This document shows positions 8,196-16,787 of a DNA stretch of 64,000 nt, piece after piece. Every line of letters begins with the position of its first letter. The stretch's first letter is position 1. The notes beneath the pieces are model-generated. The model had not been told where the DNA came from and did not search any database. It saw only the letters and a list, made by a program, of their open reading frames with translations. The DNA lies in NCBI RefSeq assembly GCF_003852895.1, contig NZ_QUSW01000007.1, forward strand, positions 115,140 to 179,139, given 5' to 3'. The position numbers were made by a program, and so were the translations under genes. The DNA is from Rhizobacter terrae. GTDB taxonomy: Bacteria; Pseudomonadota; Gammaproteobacteria; Burkholderiales; Burkholderiaceae_C.

Positions 8196-9106
8196 GCGAT
8201 ACCTTGCTTGCATGCGGCACGAACCGCCGCGAGCAGTGCCTTTGCCGCCGGGCTGACGCCGGCGCCGCGGCGAGTGATGCCGACGACGGGCACTTCCACC
8301 TGCAGGTCGTCCACCCGGATGGTTGCGAGCTGTCGGCGATCAACCTCTTCGCGAATGGCACTGTCTTGCATCAGCGCGATGCCCAGGCCCGCCTCGACGA
8401 GGCGCTTTTGCGCGGTGAGGCTGTCGATCGCCGTCCATTCCACCTGGGCAATGCCACGGGACATGAATTGGGCAAAGACGGAGCCCGCAAAGAACTCCTC
8501 GTGGCGATCGATGACCGGGAACGCCAGCCAACGTTCTCCCGCCAGCTTCGCCAGGCTCGGGACCCGGCGTCGCGCCAGGGGATGGTCGTTCGAGCAGGCC
8601 ACGACCAGTCGCTCGGTCACGACCCGTTGGGCTGACAGGTCCGGGCTGCGCTCGTCGAAGTACCTGAGGCCCACCGTGGCTTCCCCGGTCCTCACCAGGT
8701 CGCTCACTTGCGCACTCGTTGCGGTCCTGAGTTGCAGGTCGACGCCAGGGAACTGACGCCGGACTTCGTGGAGTGCGGCGGTGAGCCGGCTGTCCGCCAA
8801 GGTGCCCACCGCGGCGATCCGAAGCGCGCCCAGCTTGCCCGAGCGCAGCCCTTGCGCCGCTGACCGCGCATCGGCCACAGCCGCCGCGACCCGCTCCGCG
8901 TACGGCAGCAGCGCCTTGCCGGCATCGCTCATGACAAGCCGGCGCCCCACCCTTTCGAACAGCGGCACGCCGGCCTGTTCTTCGAGCACGGTCAGCCGGC
9001 GGCTGATGGCCGACTGGGTGCGCGACAGCGTGAACGCCGCGGCGGACACGCTGCCCGTGCGGTGCACGCAGAGGAATGTCTCGAGGCCTTCGGAGTCCAT
9101 CGGCAT
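8192..9106 (-). CDS. LysR-family transcriptional regulator
   Basis: About 304 residues. The N-terminal winged HTH (LETFLCVHRTGSVSAAAFTLSRTQSAISRRLTVLEEQAGVPLFER) is followed by a periplasmic-binding-fold effector domain (LGALRIAAVGTLADSRLTAALHEVRRQFPGVDLQLR). In-frame ATGs occur at 9124, 9118, 9106 and 9100. I chose 9106 because a dyad that looks like a LysR binding site covers 9111-9123 and would otherwise be inside the gene. It is divergent from the isocitrate-lyase/PEP-mutase gene and overlaps the esterase gene downstream, so either could be its target. Confidence 0.88.
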   Translation of the reverse strand: MPMDSEGLETFLCVHRTGSVSAAAFTLSRTQSAISRRLTVLEEQAGVPLFERVGRRLVMSDAGKALLPYAERVAAAVADARSAAQGLRSGKLGALRIAAVGTLADSRLTAALHEVRRQFPGVDLQLRTATSAQVSDLVRTGEATVGLRYFDERSPDLSAQRVVTERLVVACSNDHPLARRRVPSLAKLAGERWLAFPVIDRHEEFFAGSVFAQFMSRGIAQVEWTAIDSLTAQKRLVEAGLGIALMQDSAIREEVDRRQLATIRVDDLQVEVPVVGITRRGAGVSPAAKALLAAVRAACKQGIA

Positions 9107-9110
9107 CTGA

Positions 9111-9154
9111 TGCGTCATTCGCATGTCTGAGTTCGAAATTATGCGTTTGACGCA
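9111..9154. promoter_or_regulatory. Two 13-bp dyads, predicted LysR binding sites
   Basis: TGCGTCATTCGCA at 9111-9123 and TGCGTTTGACGCA at 9142-9154 share the arms TGCG and CGCA. Both are T-N11-A dyads, the classic LysR-type box, with starts 31 bp apart (about three helical turns). They lie in the divergent promoter region between the LysR gene and the gene at 9207. Confidence 0.55.
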
Positions 9155-9206
9155 AGACTTCGCCAAGAAGAACATGCCCCTGTCCACAGCCAACGGAAGA
9201 TGCGCG

Positions 9207-10094
9207 ATGAGCAAGACCGCCCGTGATCGAGGCCAGTCCTTTCTTGAACTGCACGAGGACAAGGCCGGTTTCGTGATGCCCAACGCCTGGGATGCCGGCA
9301 GTGCGGTGCTGCTCGCATCGGAAGGCTTCGAGGCGATCGGCACCACGAGTGCCGGCATCGCCTTCTCGCTGGGCAAGCCGGATTACGCGGTGAGCGAGTT
9401 CTGCTTCGCGGTCTCACGCGATGAAGCCATCGACCGCCTGCGCCAGATCGTCGACGCTGTCGACATCCCGGTGAATGCCGACCTCGAATCCGGTTACGGA
9501 AGAACGCCGCAGGAGGTGGCGCAAACAGTGAGGATGGCCATCGATGCGGGCGCCGCCGGCGCCAACATCGAGGACGTGGACCGGGCGACCGGTCGCCTGT
9601 ACGACCTGTGCCTGGCGGCCGAGCGGCTCCTGGCCGCGCACGAAGCAGCGATCGCCAGCGGCAGGACCTTCGTGCTCAACGCCAGGACCGACGCCGTGCA
9701 GTGCGACCCGGCCCGTGGACTGGACGCCGCGATCGAACGCGCGCAACGCTTCATCCGAGCCGGCGCGCATTGCATCTTCGTGCCGGGCGTGGCGGATGCC
9801 GTGCGAGCCAGGCATCTCGTGCAGAACATCGGTGCGCCGGTGAATCTGGTCGTCGGCCTGAACGAGGCCGGGTCGAGCGCGCGGGACCTGATTGATGCCG
9901 GCGTCCGCCGGGTGAGCGTCGGCGGATCGATCGCCCGTGCGGCGCTTGGCCTGGTTCGGCGCGCGGCGCGTGAGTTGCGCGATGCCGGCACCGTCTCTTA
10001 CGCCAGAGATCAGATCCCGCAGCCGGAGCTGAACCGGATTTTCGAGCAGGCCTGGAAGGACCGCCTCAACCCGTCGCTGGATGCGCGGGCATGA
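9207..10094 (+). CDS. Isocitrate lyase / phosphoenolpyruvate mutase family protein
   Basis: A 295-residue TIM-barrel protein of the ICL/PEP-mutase superfamily. Visible are NAWDAGSAVLLASEGFEAIGTTSAGIAF near the N-terminus, the metal-site strand VNADLESGYG, GANIEDVD and FVLNARTDA. The ICL-type KKCGH motif is not present, so it is more likely a methylisocitrate-lyase-, oxaloacetase- or phosphonomutase-like enzyme; the substrate is unknown. The start is the ATG at 9207, preceded by GGAAG; an in-frame ATG at 9123 lies inside the operator region and was rejected. Confidence 0.8.
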   Translation: MSKTARDRGQSFLELHEDKAGFVMPNAWDAGSAVLLASEGFEAIGTTSAGIAFSLGKPDYAVSEFCFAVSRDEAIDRLRQIVDAVDIPVNADLESGYGRTPQEVAQTVRMAIDAGAAGANIEDVDRATGRLYDLCLAAERLLAAHEAAIASGRTFVLNARTDAVQCDPARGLDAAIERAQRFIRAGAHCIFVPGVADAVRARHLVQNIGAPVNLVVGLNEAGSSARDLIDAGVRRVSVGGSIARAALGLVRRAARELRDAGTVSYARDQIPQPELNRIFEQAWKDRLNPSLDARA

Positions 10095-10103
10095 CGTGCC
10101 GTT

Positions 10104-10688
<585 letters not shown>

Positions 10689-10746
10689 TGGGTAACCTCC
10701 GTGCTGCGCACTGCGGTGCGAGCCCCTTCGGGCGGCCGGGCGGGGC

Positions 10747-11910
10747 TCATACGGCCACTCCCTTGAACACCGGCTTGCCCGCCTCGGACTCCTTCGCGAT
10801 GTTGTCAAAGCGCGCACGCAGCACGTTGTGATACCGCGAGTCGTCCAGCAGGAAGGCGTCGTGTCCGTGCGGCGCGTCGATCTCCGCGTAGGCCACCTTG
10901 TGCTTGTTGTCCACCAGCGCCTTCACGATCTCGCGCGAGCGTGCCGGCGAGAAGCGCCAGTCGGTGGTGAAGCTCACGAGCTGGAAGTGGCACCTGGCGT
11001 TCGCGAAGGCGGCGCTCAGGTCGCCGCCGAAATCGCGCGCCGGGTCGAAGTAGTCCAGCGCGCGGGTGATCAGCAGGTAGGTGTTGGCGTCGAAGTAGTC
11101 GCTGAACTTGTCGCCCTGGTAGCGCAGGTAGCTTTCGATCTCGAACTCGATGTCCTGCGTGCTGTAGTTCAGCGTGTCGGCCTTCATGCCGCGGCCGAAC
11201 TTGGCCTCCATGGAGTCGTCGCTCAGGTAGGTGATGTGGCCGATCATGCGCGCCACGCGCAGTCCGCGCTTGGGCACCACGCCGTGCTCGTAGAAGTGCC
11301 CGCCATGGAAGTCGGGGTCGGTGATGATGGCGCGCCGTGCCACCTCGTTGAAGGCGATGTTCTGTGCCGAGAGGTTGGGCGCGGTGGCCACGGCGATGCA
11401 GTGGCGCAGGCGGTCCGGGTGCCGCAGCGACCAGCTCAGCGCTTGCATGCCGCCCAGGCTGCCGCCCAGCACCGCGGCGAGCTGGCGGATGCCCAGCGCG
11501 TCGAGCAGCCTGGCCTGCGCGTCGACCCAGTCTTCCACCGTCACCACCGGGAAGTCCGCGCCGTAGGGCCGGCCCGTGTCGGGGTTGGTGTGCATGGGGC
11601 CGGTCGAGCCGAAGCACGAGCCCGGGTTGTTCACGCCGATGACGAAGAAGCGGTTGGTGTCCAGCGGCTTGCCCGGGCCCACCAGGTTGTCCCACCAGCC
11701 GGTGCTTTTCTCGACGCCGGCGTGAACGCCCGCGACGTGGTGCGAGGCATTGAGCGCATGGCACACGAGCACCGCATTGCTCTTGTCGGCATTGAGGGTG
11801 CCGTAGGTCTCGTAGACCAGGGTGTAGTCGCGCAGCTGCGCGCCGCTGCGCAGCGGCAGGGCCTGCGCGAAGTGCAGCGACTGGGGCGCGACGGTTCCAA
11901 CAGATTGCAT
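10747..11910 (-). CDS. metX: Homoserine O-acyltransferase MetX
   Basis: A 387-residue alpha/beta hydrolase-fold acyltransferase. The nucleophile Ser is at about residue 151 in [12 protein letters not shown]. Other family blocks are [41 protein letters not shown] and the C-terminal [10 protein letters not shown] with the catalytic His. It acylates homoserine (with acetyl- or succinyl-CoA; I cannot tell which from sequence) at the first committed step of methionine synthesis. The start is the ATG at 11910. I see no strong Shine-Dalgarno, but the leader contains a riboswitch and terminator. metW follows. Confidence 0.93.
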   Translation of the reverse strand: MQSVGTVAPQSLHFAQALPLRSGAQLRDYTLVYETYGTLNADKSNAVLVCHALNASHHVAGVHAGVEKSTGWWDNLVGPGKPLDTNRFFVIGVNNPGSCFGSTGPMHTNPDTGRPYGADFPVVTVEDWVDAQARLLDALGIRQLAAVLGGSLGGMQALSWSLRHPDRLRHCIAVATAPNLSAQNIAFNEVARRAIITDPDFHGGHFYEHGVVPKRGLRVARMIGHITYLSDDSMEAKFGRGMKADTLNYSTQDIEFEIESYLRYQGDKFSDYFDANTYLLITRALDYFDPARDFGGDLSAAFANARCHFQLVSFTTDWRFSPARSREIVKALVDNKHKVAYAEIDAPHGHDAFLLDDSRYHNVLRARFDNIAKESEAGKPVFKGVAV

Positions 11911-11928
11911 CGGAGGTGAAGACCCAAC

Positions 11929-11962
11929 AAAAAAACCGGCGCCGCCAAAGCGGGACACCGGT
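11929..11962 (-). terminator. Intrinsic terminator in the metX leader
   Basis: On the minus strand, the arms ACCGGTGTC and GGCGCCGGT (nine pairs, two G-U) enclose a ten-base loop and are followed immediately by seven T residues. It lies between the SAM-II-like aptamer and the metX ATG (11910), about 19 bases before the start codon. It can only make sense as a conditional terminator for metX-metW. Confidence 0.75.
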
Positions 11963-11969
11963 CGTGTGG

Positions 11970-12025
11970 GTCCTGTCTTTAGCTGGTTTTATAGAGCGCC
12001 CGCAAGCCGGAACAAATCAGCGCTG
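11970..12025 (-). ncRNA. SAM-II riboswitch aptamer upstream of metX
   Basis: Read on the minus strand from about 12025: stem arm AGCGC, then TGATTT, then CCGGCTTGC, return arm GCGCT, then ATAAAA and AGCTAAAGACAGG. The order P1 arm, UGAUUU, CCG, UUGC, P1 arm, AUAAA, AGCUAAA, AGG matches the known SAM-II (metA-motif) pseudoknot aptamer from memory of the Sargasso Sea metX example. The gene it precedes, metX, is a classical SAM-II target. Ligand binding should reduce expression. Here the aptamer is followed by an intrinsic terminator rather than overlapping the ribosome site, so transcription attenuation is likely. Confidence 0.82.
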
Positions 12026-12059
12026 AAGGGCAGTATAGCTTCAGGGATTTGCACAAAAC

Positions 12060-12073
12060 TAGTCAATCGACTA
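12060..12073. promoter_or_regulatory. Inverted repeat, predicted TetR operator
   Basis: TAGTC-AATC-GACTA, five-base arms with a four-base spacer, ends ten bases before the TetR ATG at 12084. Its size and place fit autoregulation by the TetR protein. It also lies at the upstream edge of the metX leader, so the two divergent promoters are close together. Confidence 0.45.
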
Positions 12074-12083
12074 ATAATGCGGC

Positions 12084-12710
12084 ATGCCACGCCCTTCCAA
12101 GAACGTCGACCTCGCCTTGCTGCAAGCCGGGCGCGAGCTGTTTCCTGCGGTGGGCTGTGCCGGTTTGTCGGTTCGCGCCGTGGCCGAGCACGCGGGTGTG
12201 AACCAGGGCATGTTCCATTACCACTTCAAGACGAAGGACAACTTCCTGCGCGCCGTGCTTCAGCAGGTGTACGAGGAGATGTTCGACGGGCTGTCGCACG
12301 CGATCGAGCACGAAGGCGCGGCGCTGGACCGGCTGCGCGAGGCCTTGATCGTCGTGGGGGGCTTGTTGCGCGAGCACCGCAAGGTGTTCGCTCGGGTGTG
12401 GATGGATGCCGTCAGCGGCGAAGCGGTGGCGGTGGATTTCATGCGCGGCAACGCGCCGCGCCACCTGGGGCTGCTGCTGGGCCTGCTGCAAGAGGCGCAG
12501 GCCGAGGGCGTGCTGCGGGAGCTGCCGCCGCTGCAGCGCTTCGTGATGCTCATGGGCTCGGTGCTGCTGCCCATCATCTTCGCGGCCGGCCTGGCGGACG
12601 TGGCCCTGGAAGGCACGCCGTTTCGCAAGATGTTCGACCAGCAGGTGCTCAGCGATGAAGCCATCGCGCAGCGCGTCGACCTGGCCATCGAGACGCTGGC
12701 ACGCGCCTGA
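12084..12710 (+). CDS. TetR-family regulator of the adjacent efflux operon
   Basis: A 208-residue protein. The N-terminal HTH is LLQAGRELFPAVGCAGLSVRAVAEHAGVNQGMFHYHFKTKDNFLRAVL, the standard TetR signature; the remainder is an all-helical ligand domain. The HlyD gene follows 14 bases downstream and the ABC genes after that, an arrangement like E. coli cecR-ybhGFSR. It probably represses the operon and responds to a transported compound. The upstream inverted repeat is the likely operator. Confidence 0.88.
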   Translation: MPRPSKNVDLALLQAGRELFPAVGCAGLSVRAVAEHAGVNQGMFHYHFKTKDNFLRAVLQQVYEEMFDGLSHAIEHEGAALDRLREALIVVGGLLREHRKVFARVWMDAVSGEAVAVDFMRGNAPRHLGLLLGLLQEAQAEGVLRELPPLQRFVMLMGSVLLPIIFAAGLADVALEGTPFRKMFDQQVLSDEAIAQRVDLAIETLARA

Positions 12711-12724
12711 ACGAAGGAGGTTGC

Positions 12725-13684
12725 ATGAAGCCCAGTCCACGCACCGTCGTCGCACTCACCGTGATGACCCTGGTTGCCTGCACGCACAAGGAACCCGCCG
12801 GCTGGTCCGGCTATGTCGAGGGCGACTACGTCTATGTGAGCTCGCCGGTCGGCGGTACCTTGCAGTCACTGGCCGTCCGGCGCGGGCAGGCCGTGGATGC
12901 GGGAGCGCCGCTGTTCCTTCTGGAGTCGGGCAGCGAGACGGCGGCACGCGAAGAAGCGGCGGCACGGCTCGCCGGCGCACAGGCACAGGCAGCCAACGCC
13001 ACCAAGGGCCGCCGGCCCGATGAGATCGCCGTCACCGAAGCACAGCTGAAGCAGGCGCAAGCCGAAGCGCAGCGCGCATCCACCGAGCTCACTCGTCAGC
13101 AGCAACTCCTGTCGCAAGGCTTCATCTCGCAATCGCGGCTGGACGATGCGCGCACCGCGGTCACCGAAGCGAACCAGCGCGTCAGCGAACTCAACGCCGC
13201 CTTGCGCGTGGCGAGGCTGCCGGCGCGAGAAGACGAGCGCGCCGCGGCCACTGCATCGGCCGAGGCAGCCCGCCATTCGCTCAAGCAAAGCGAGTGGCGC
13301 ACGCAGCAGAAGCAGCAGGCTGCGCCCGCGAAAGCGCAGGTGGCCGACACCTTCTTCCGGGTGGGCGAATGGGTGCCTCCGGGTCAGCCGGTGCTGTCGC
13401 TGCTGCCGCCGGCTTCGACGAAGGCCCGCTTCTTCGTGCCTGAGAGCGAGATCGCCTCGCTGGCCGTGGGGCAGGCGGTGTCGCTGTCTTGCGATGGCTG
13501 TCCGTCGCGCATCAATGCACGCATCGAGTTCATCGCCACGCAGCCGGAGTACACGCCGCCGATCATCTATTCGAACTCGCAGCGCTCGCGCCTGGTGTTC
13601 ATGGTGGAGGCCCGCCCGCAAGGCGACGAGGGCGCGAAGCTCAAGCCCGGCCAGCCCATCGACGTGCAGCGGACCCGGTCGTGA
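12725..13684 (+). CDS. HlyD-family membrane fusion lipoprotein of ABC exporter
   Basis: A 319-residue protein with a lipobox (TLVAC, Cys at about 19). Then come a lipoyl-like half (VEGDYVYVSSPVGGTLQSLAVRRGQAVDAGAPLF), a long Ala/Gln/Glu-rich coiled-coil hairpin (about 75-200) and a barrel domain (FFRVGEWVPPGQPVLSLLPP). It resembles YbhG/YhiI adaptors that link ABC-2 exporters to an outer-membrane channel. A strong AAGGAGG precedes the ATG. Its stop overlaps the GTG of the ATPase gene (GTGA). No outer-membrane channel gene is in the operon. Confidence 0.87.
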   Translation: MKPSPRTVVALTVMTLVACTHKEPAGWSGYVEGDYVYVSSPVGGTLQSLAVRRGQAVDAGAPLFLLESGSETAAREEAAARLAGAQAQAANATKGRRPDEIAVTEAQLKQAQAEAQRASTELTRQQQLLSQGFISQSRLDDARTAVTEANQRVSELNAALRVARLPAREDERAAATASAEAARHSLKQSEWRTQQKQQAAPAKAQVADTFFRVGEWVPPGQPVLSLLPPASTKARFFVPESEIASLAVGQAVSLSCDGCPSRINARIEFIATQPEYTPPIIYSNSQRSRLVFMVEARPQGDEGAKLKPGQPIDVQRTRS

Positions 13685-14637
13685 ATCAGGCCACCGACTG
13701 GGCCATCGACGTGCGCGGCCTGACCAAGCGCTACGGCCCGCGCACCGTGGTGGACCACGTGGACCTGCAGGTGCGCACCGGCCGCATCTGCGGCTTCCTC
13801 GGGCCCAACGGCAGCGGCAAGACGACGACCATCCGCATGCTGTGCGGCTTGCTCACGCCCGACGAGGGCGACGGCACCTGCCTGGGCCTGGACATCCGCA
13901 AGCAGCCACTGGAGATCCGCCGCCAAGTCGGCTACATGACGCAGAAGTTCGGCCTGTACGACGACCTGTCCATCCGCCAGAACCTGGACTTCGTGGCGCG
14001 CCTGTTCGAACTGCCCGAGAGGAAACGCGCGGTGGACGCCGCACTTGAACGCCTGGGCCTGGTCGAACGCCAGGAGCAACTGGCAGGCTCGCTGTCGGGC
14101 GGATGGAAGCAGCGCCTCTCGCTCGCGTCCTGCCTCATCCACGAGCCCCGCCTGCTGCTGCTCGATGAACCCACCGCCGGCGTGGACCCCAAGGCGCGCC
14201 GCGACTTCTGGGACGAGATCCACCGCCTGGCCGCGCAGGGCATCACCGTGCTCGTGTCCACGCACTACATGGACGAGGCCGAGCGCTGCCACGAACTGGC
14301 CTACATCGCCTACGGCAAGACGCTCGCGCGCGGCACGGAGCGCGAGATCATCGAGGCGTCGAAGCTGCACGTGTGGGCGGTGGAGGGCGAGGTGTCCCAG
14401 CTGGTCGAGCCCTTGAAGAAGGCGCCGGGCGTTCTCAGCGTGGCGGCCTTCGGCAATGCCCTGCACGTGGCCGGCCAGGACGACGCGCAGCTCGAGTCCG
14501 CCATCGCGCCCTACCGTGAGCAGCAGGGCCTGCGCTGGCATCGCGCCGAACCCAACCTGGAGGACGTCTTCATCAGCCTCATCGGCCAGGCGCAGGACAA
14601 CTTCGCGCAAGGCAGGCCGCCGGAGCCCGCGCGATGA
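13681..14637 (+). CDS. ABC-2 type exporter ATP-binding protein
   Basis: A 318-residue ATPase. Walker A is GPNGSGKTTT at 41-50, the signature is LSGGWKQRLSLA, Walker B is LLLLDEPTAGVD and the switch His is in VSTHYMDEAERC. The GTG start at 13681 is set by the GTGA overlap with the adaptor gene. The C-terminal 80 residues (QLVEPLKKAPGVLSVAAFGNALHVAGQDD) are the regulatory extension usual in drug-type (DrrA/YbhF-like) ATPases. Only one ATPase half is encoded, unlike the fused double ATPase of YbhF. Confidence 0.93.
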   Translation: MNQATDWAIDVRGLTKRYGPRTVVDHVDLQVRTGRICGFLGPNGSGKTTTIRMLCGLLTPDEGDGTCLGLDIRKQPLEIRRQVGYMTQKFGLYDDLSIRQNLDFVARLFELPERKRAVDAALERLGLVERQEQLAGSLSGGWKQRLSLASCLIHEPRLLLLDEPTAGVDPKARRDFWDEIHRLAAQGITVLVSTHYMDEAERCHELAYIAYGKTLARGTEREIIEASKLHVWAVEGEVSQLVEPLKKAPGVLSVAAFGNALHVAGQDDAQLESAIAPYREQQGLRWHRAEPNLEDVFISLIGQAQDNFAQGRPPEPAR

Positions 14638-15767
14638 AGGCCTTCTCCACGCACCGCACGCTGGCGATCTTCATCAAGGAGTTCCAGCAGATGCTGCGCG
14701 ACCGCCTCACCTTCGCGATGGCGATCGGCGTGCCCATCCTGCAGCTGGTCCTGTTCGGCTACGCGATCAACACCGACCCCAAGGGCCTGCCCACGGCCAT
14801 CGTGTCCTACGACGACAGCCCCATGGCACGCAGCCTGGCGGCGGCCTTGCAGAACACCGGCTACTTCCGCATCACGCACCGCAGCGCGAGCGAGGCGCAG
14901 GCCGAAGCGCTCATCGAGACCGGCGAGGTGCAGTTCATGCTGAGCATCCCGCCGGACTTCGGCACGCGCGTCGTGCGCGGCGAGAAGCCGGCGCTGCTGA
15001 TCGCGGTGGATGCGACCGACCCGTCCGCCTCGGGCAATGCCATCGCGGCGCTCGGCCAGGTCGCGCAACAGGCGCTGAACAACGACCTGCACGGCCCGCT
15101 GCAGCACCTGCAGCCCGGCGCCCAGCCCTTCGAGCTGCGCGTGCACCGCCGCTACAACCCCGAGGGCCTGTCGCGCTACAACATCGTGCCGGGGCTCATC
15201 GGCACCATCCTCACCATGACCATGGTGATGCTCACGGGCCTGGCGATGACCCGCGAACGCGAGCGCGGCACCATGGAGAACCTGCTGGCCACGCCGGTGC
15301 GGCCGGTGGAAGTGATGATCGGCAAGATCCTGCCGTACATCGTCATCGGCTACATCCAGCTCGCGGTCATCCTCATCGCCGCCTTCGCGCTGTTCGACGT
15401 GCCCATGGTGGGCAGCTTCGTGCTGCTCATGGCGATGATCGGCGTGTTCATGCTGGCCAACCTGGCCGTGGGCTTCACCTTCTCCACGCTGGCGCAGAAC
15501 CAGCTGCAAGCCATGCAGATGACGTTCTTCTTCTTCCTGCCGTCCATGCTGCTGTCAGGGTTCATGTTTCCCTTCCGCGGCATGCCGCCATGGGCGCAAT
15601 GGCTGGGGGAAATCCTGCCGCTCACGCACTTCCTGCGCGTGGTTCGAGGCATCATGCTCAAGGGCAACGACGCGGCGCAGCTGCTGCCGGAATTGTGGCC
15701 GATGCTGGCCTTCCTGGCGGTGGCAGGCGCCGTGGCGCTGGCGAGGTATCGTCAGACACTCGACTAG
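14634..15767 (+). CDS. ABC-2 type exporter permease
   Basis: A 377-residue membrane protein. One N-terminal TM helix (FAMAIGVPILQLVLFGYAI) is followed by a ~150-residue periplasmic loop and five C-terminal TM helices. The family motif is TRERERGTMENLLATPVRPVEVMIGKILPY. It overlaps the ATPase gene by ATGA. With a single permease gene the transporter is presumably a homodimer. The E. coli counterpart operon has two (ybhS, ybhR). Confidence 0.92.
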   Translation: MKAFSTHRTLAIFIKEFQQMLRDRLTFAMAIGVPILQLVLFGYAINTDPKGLPTAIVSYDDSPMARSLAAALQNTGYFRITHRSASEAQAEALIETGEVQFMLSIPPDFGTRVVRGEKPALLIAVDATDPSASGNAIAALGQVAQQALNNDLHGPLQHLQPGAQPFELRVHRRYNPEGLSRYNIVPGLIGTILTMTMVMLTGLAMTRERERGTMENLLATPVRPVEVMIGKILPYIVIGYIQLAVILIAAFALFDVPMVGSFVLLMAMIGVFMLANLAVGFTFSTLAQNQLQAMQMTFFFFLPSMLLSGFMFPFRGMPPWAQWLGEILPLTHFLRVVRGIMLKGNDAAQLLPELWPMLAFLAVAGAVALARYRQTLD

Positions 15768-15783
15768 AAATCAGGAGACGACC

Positions 15784-16680
15784 GTGGCTTGGTTCGAAGG
15801 ATTCGACGAAGGCTTCCACGAGGTCAACGGCGTGCAGATCTACGCCCGCACCGGCGGCAAGCGCAAAGGGCAGCCGCTGCTGCTGCTGCACGGTTTCCCG
15901 CAGACGCATGCGATCTGGCACCGCATCGCGCAGGAGCTGCAGGACCGCTTCTTCCTCGTCATGCCCGACCTGCGCGGCTACGGCGACTCCGACAAGCCCG
16001 ACGGACTGCCGGACCACTTCAACTACAGCAAGCGCGCGATGGCGGCAGACATGGCGGCGCTGATGCAGTCGCTCGGCCACACGCAATACGCGGTGGTGGG
16101 CCACGACCGCGGCGGCCGCGTGGCGCACCGCCTGGCACTGGACCATCGCCAGGCGGTCGACAAGCTGATGCTCATCGACATCGCGCCCACGCTGGACATG
16201 TACGACGCCACCGACATGCGCTTCGCGAGCTACTACTACCACTGGTTCCACCTCATCCAGCCTGCGCCGCTGCCGGAGAAGATGATCGGCGGCGATCCGG
16301 CCTTCTACCTGCACTGGAAGCTGGGCGCCTGGGGCTCCAACGGGCATGCGTTCATGGAGCCCGATGCCATCGCCGAGTACCGCCGCTGCTTTTGCCGTGC
16401 CGAAGCCATCCACGCCGCCTGCGAGGACTACCGCGCCTCGGCCGGCATCGACCTGGACCATGACCGCGCCTCGCGCGAACGCGGCGAGAAGATCGGCTGC
16501 AACCTGCGGCTGCTGTGGGGCTCGCGCGGCGTCATCGAGGCACTGTTCGACCCGATCGGCATGTGGCAGGCGCAATGTGCGGGCCGTGTGACGGGACGCC
16601 ACGTGGACGCGGGGCATTTCATCCCCGAGGAGCTGCCGGAGCTCACGACGCGAGAGATCGTGTCGATGATGGACGCGTAG
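15784..16680 (+). CDS. Alpha/beta hydrolase, haloacetate (fluoroacetate) dehalogenase-like
   Basis: A 298-residue protein. The nucleophile is Asp108 in GHDRGGR, with the paired Arg109/Arg112. His153-Trp154 in YYYHWFHLIQPAPLPEK is the halide-pocket pair, CEDYRA supplies the Tyr, and the final His is in DAGHFIPEE. All these match the fluoroacetate dehalogenase group, where Asp attacks the halogenated carbon. Epoxide hydrolases share the fold but not the DRGGR/HW set. GTG start at 15784 with CAGGAG upstream. It lies 16 bases after the permease gene and is probably the last gene of the efflux operon. Confidence 0.82.
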   Translation: MAWFEGFDEGFHEVNGVQIYARTGGKRKGQPLLLLHGFPQTHAIWHRIAQELQDRFFLVMPDLRGYGDSDKPDGLPDHFNYSKRAMAADMAALMQSLGHTQYAVVGHDRGGRVAHRLALDHRQAVDKLMLIDIAPTLDMYDATDMRFASYYYHWFHLIQPAPLPEKMIGGDPAFYLHWKLGAWGSNGHAFMEPDAIAEYRRCFCRAEAIHAACEDYRASAGIDLDHDRASRERGEKIGCNLRLLWGSRGVIEALFDPIGMWQAQCAGRVTGRHVDAGHFIPEELPELTTREIVSMMDA

Positions 16681-16787
16681 CGCGCGCTGGCGCGCCGCGA
16701 AGGCCGGGCAAACACCGGTCTGCCGCCAGCCCGGCCGTGCCGTCGCGCGGCTACCATGCACCTGCTTTCCATCGGGAGGGGATGCCC

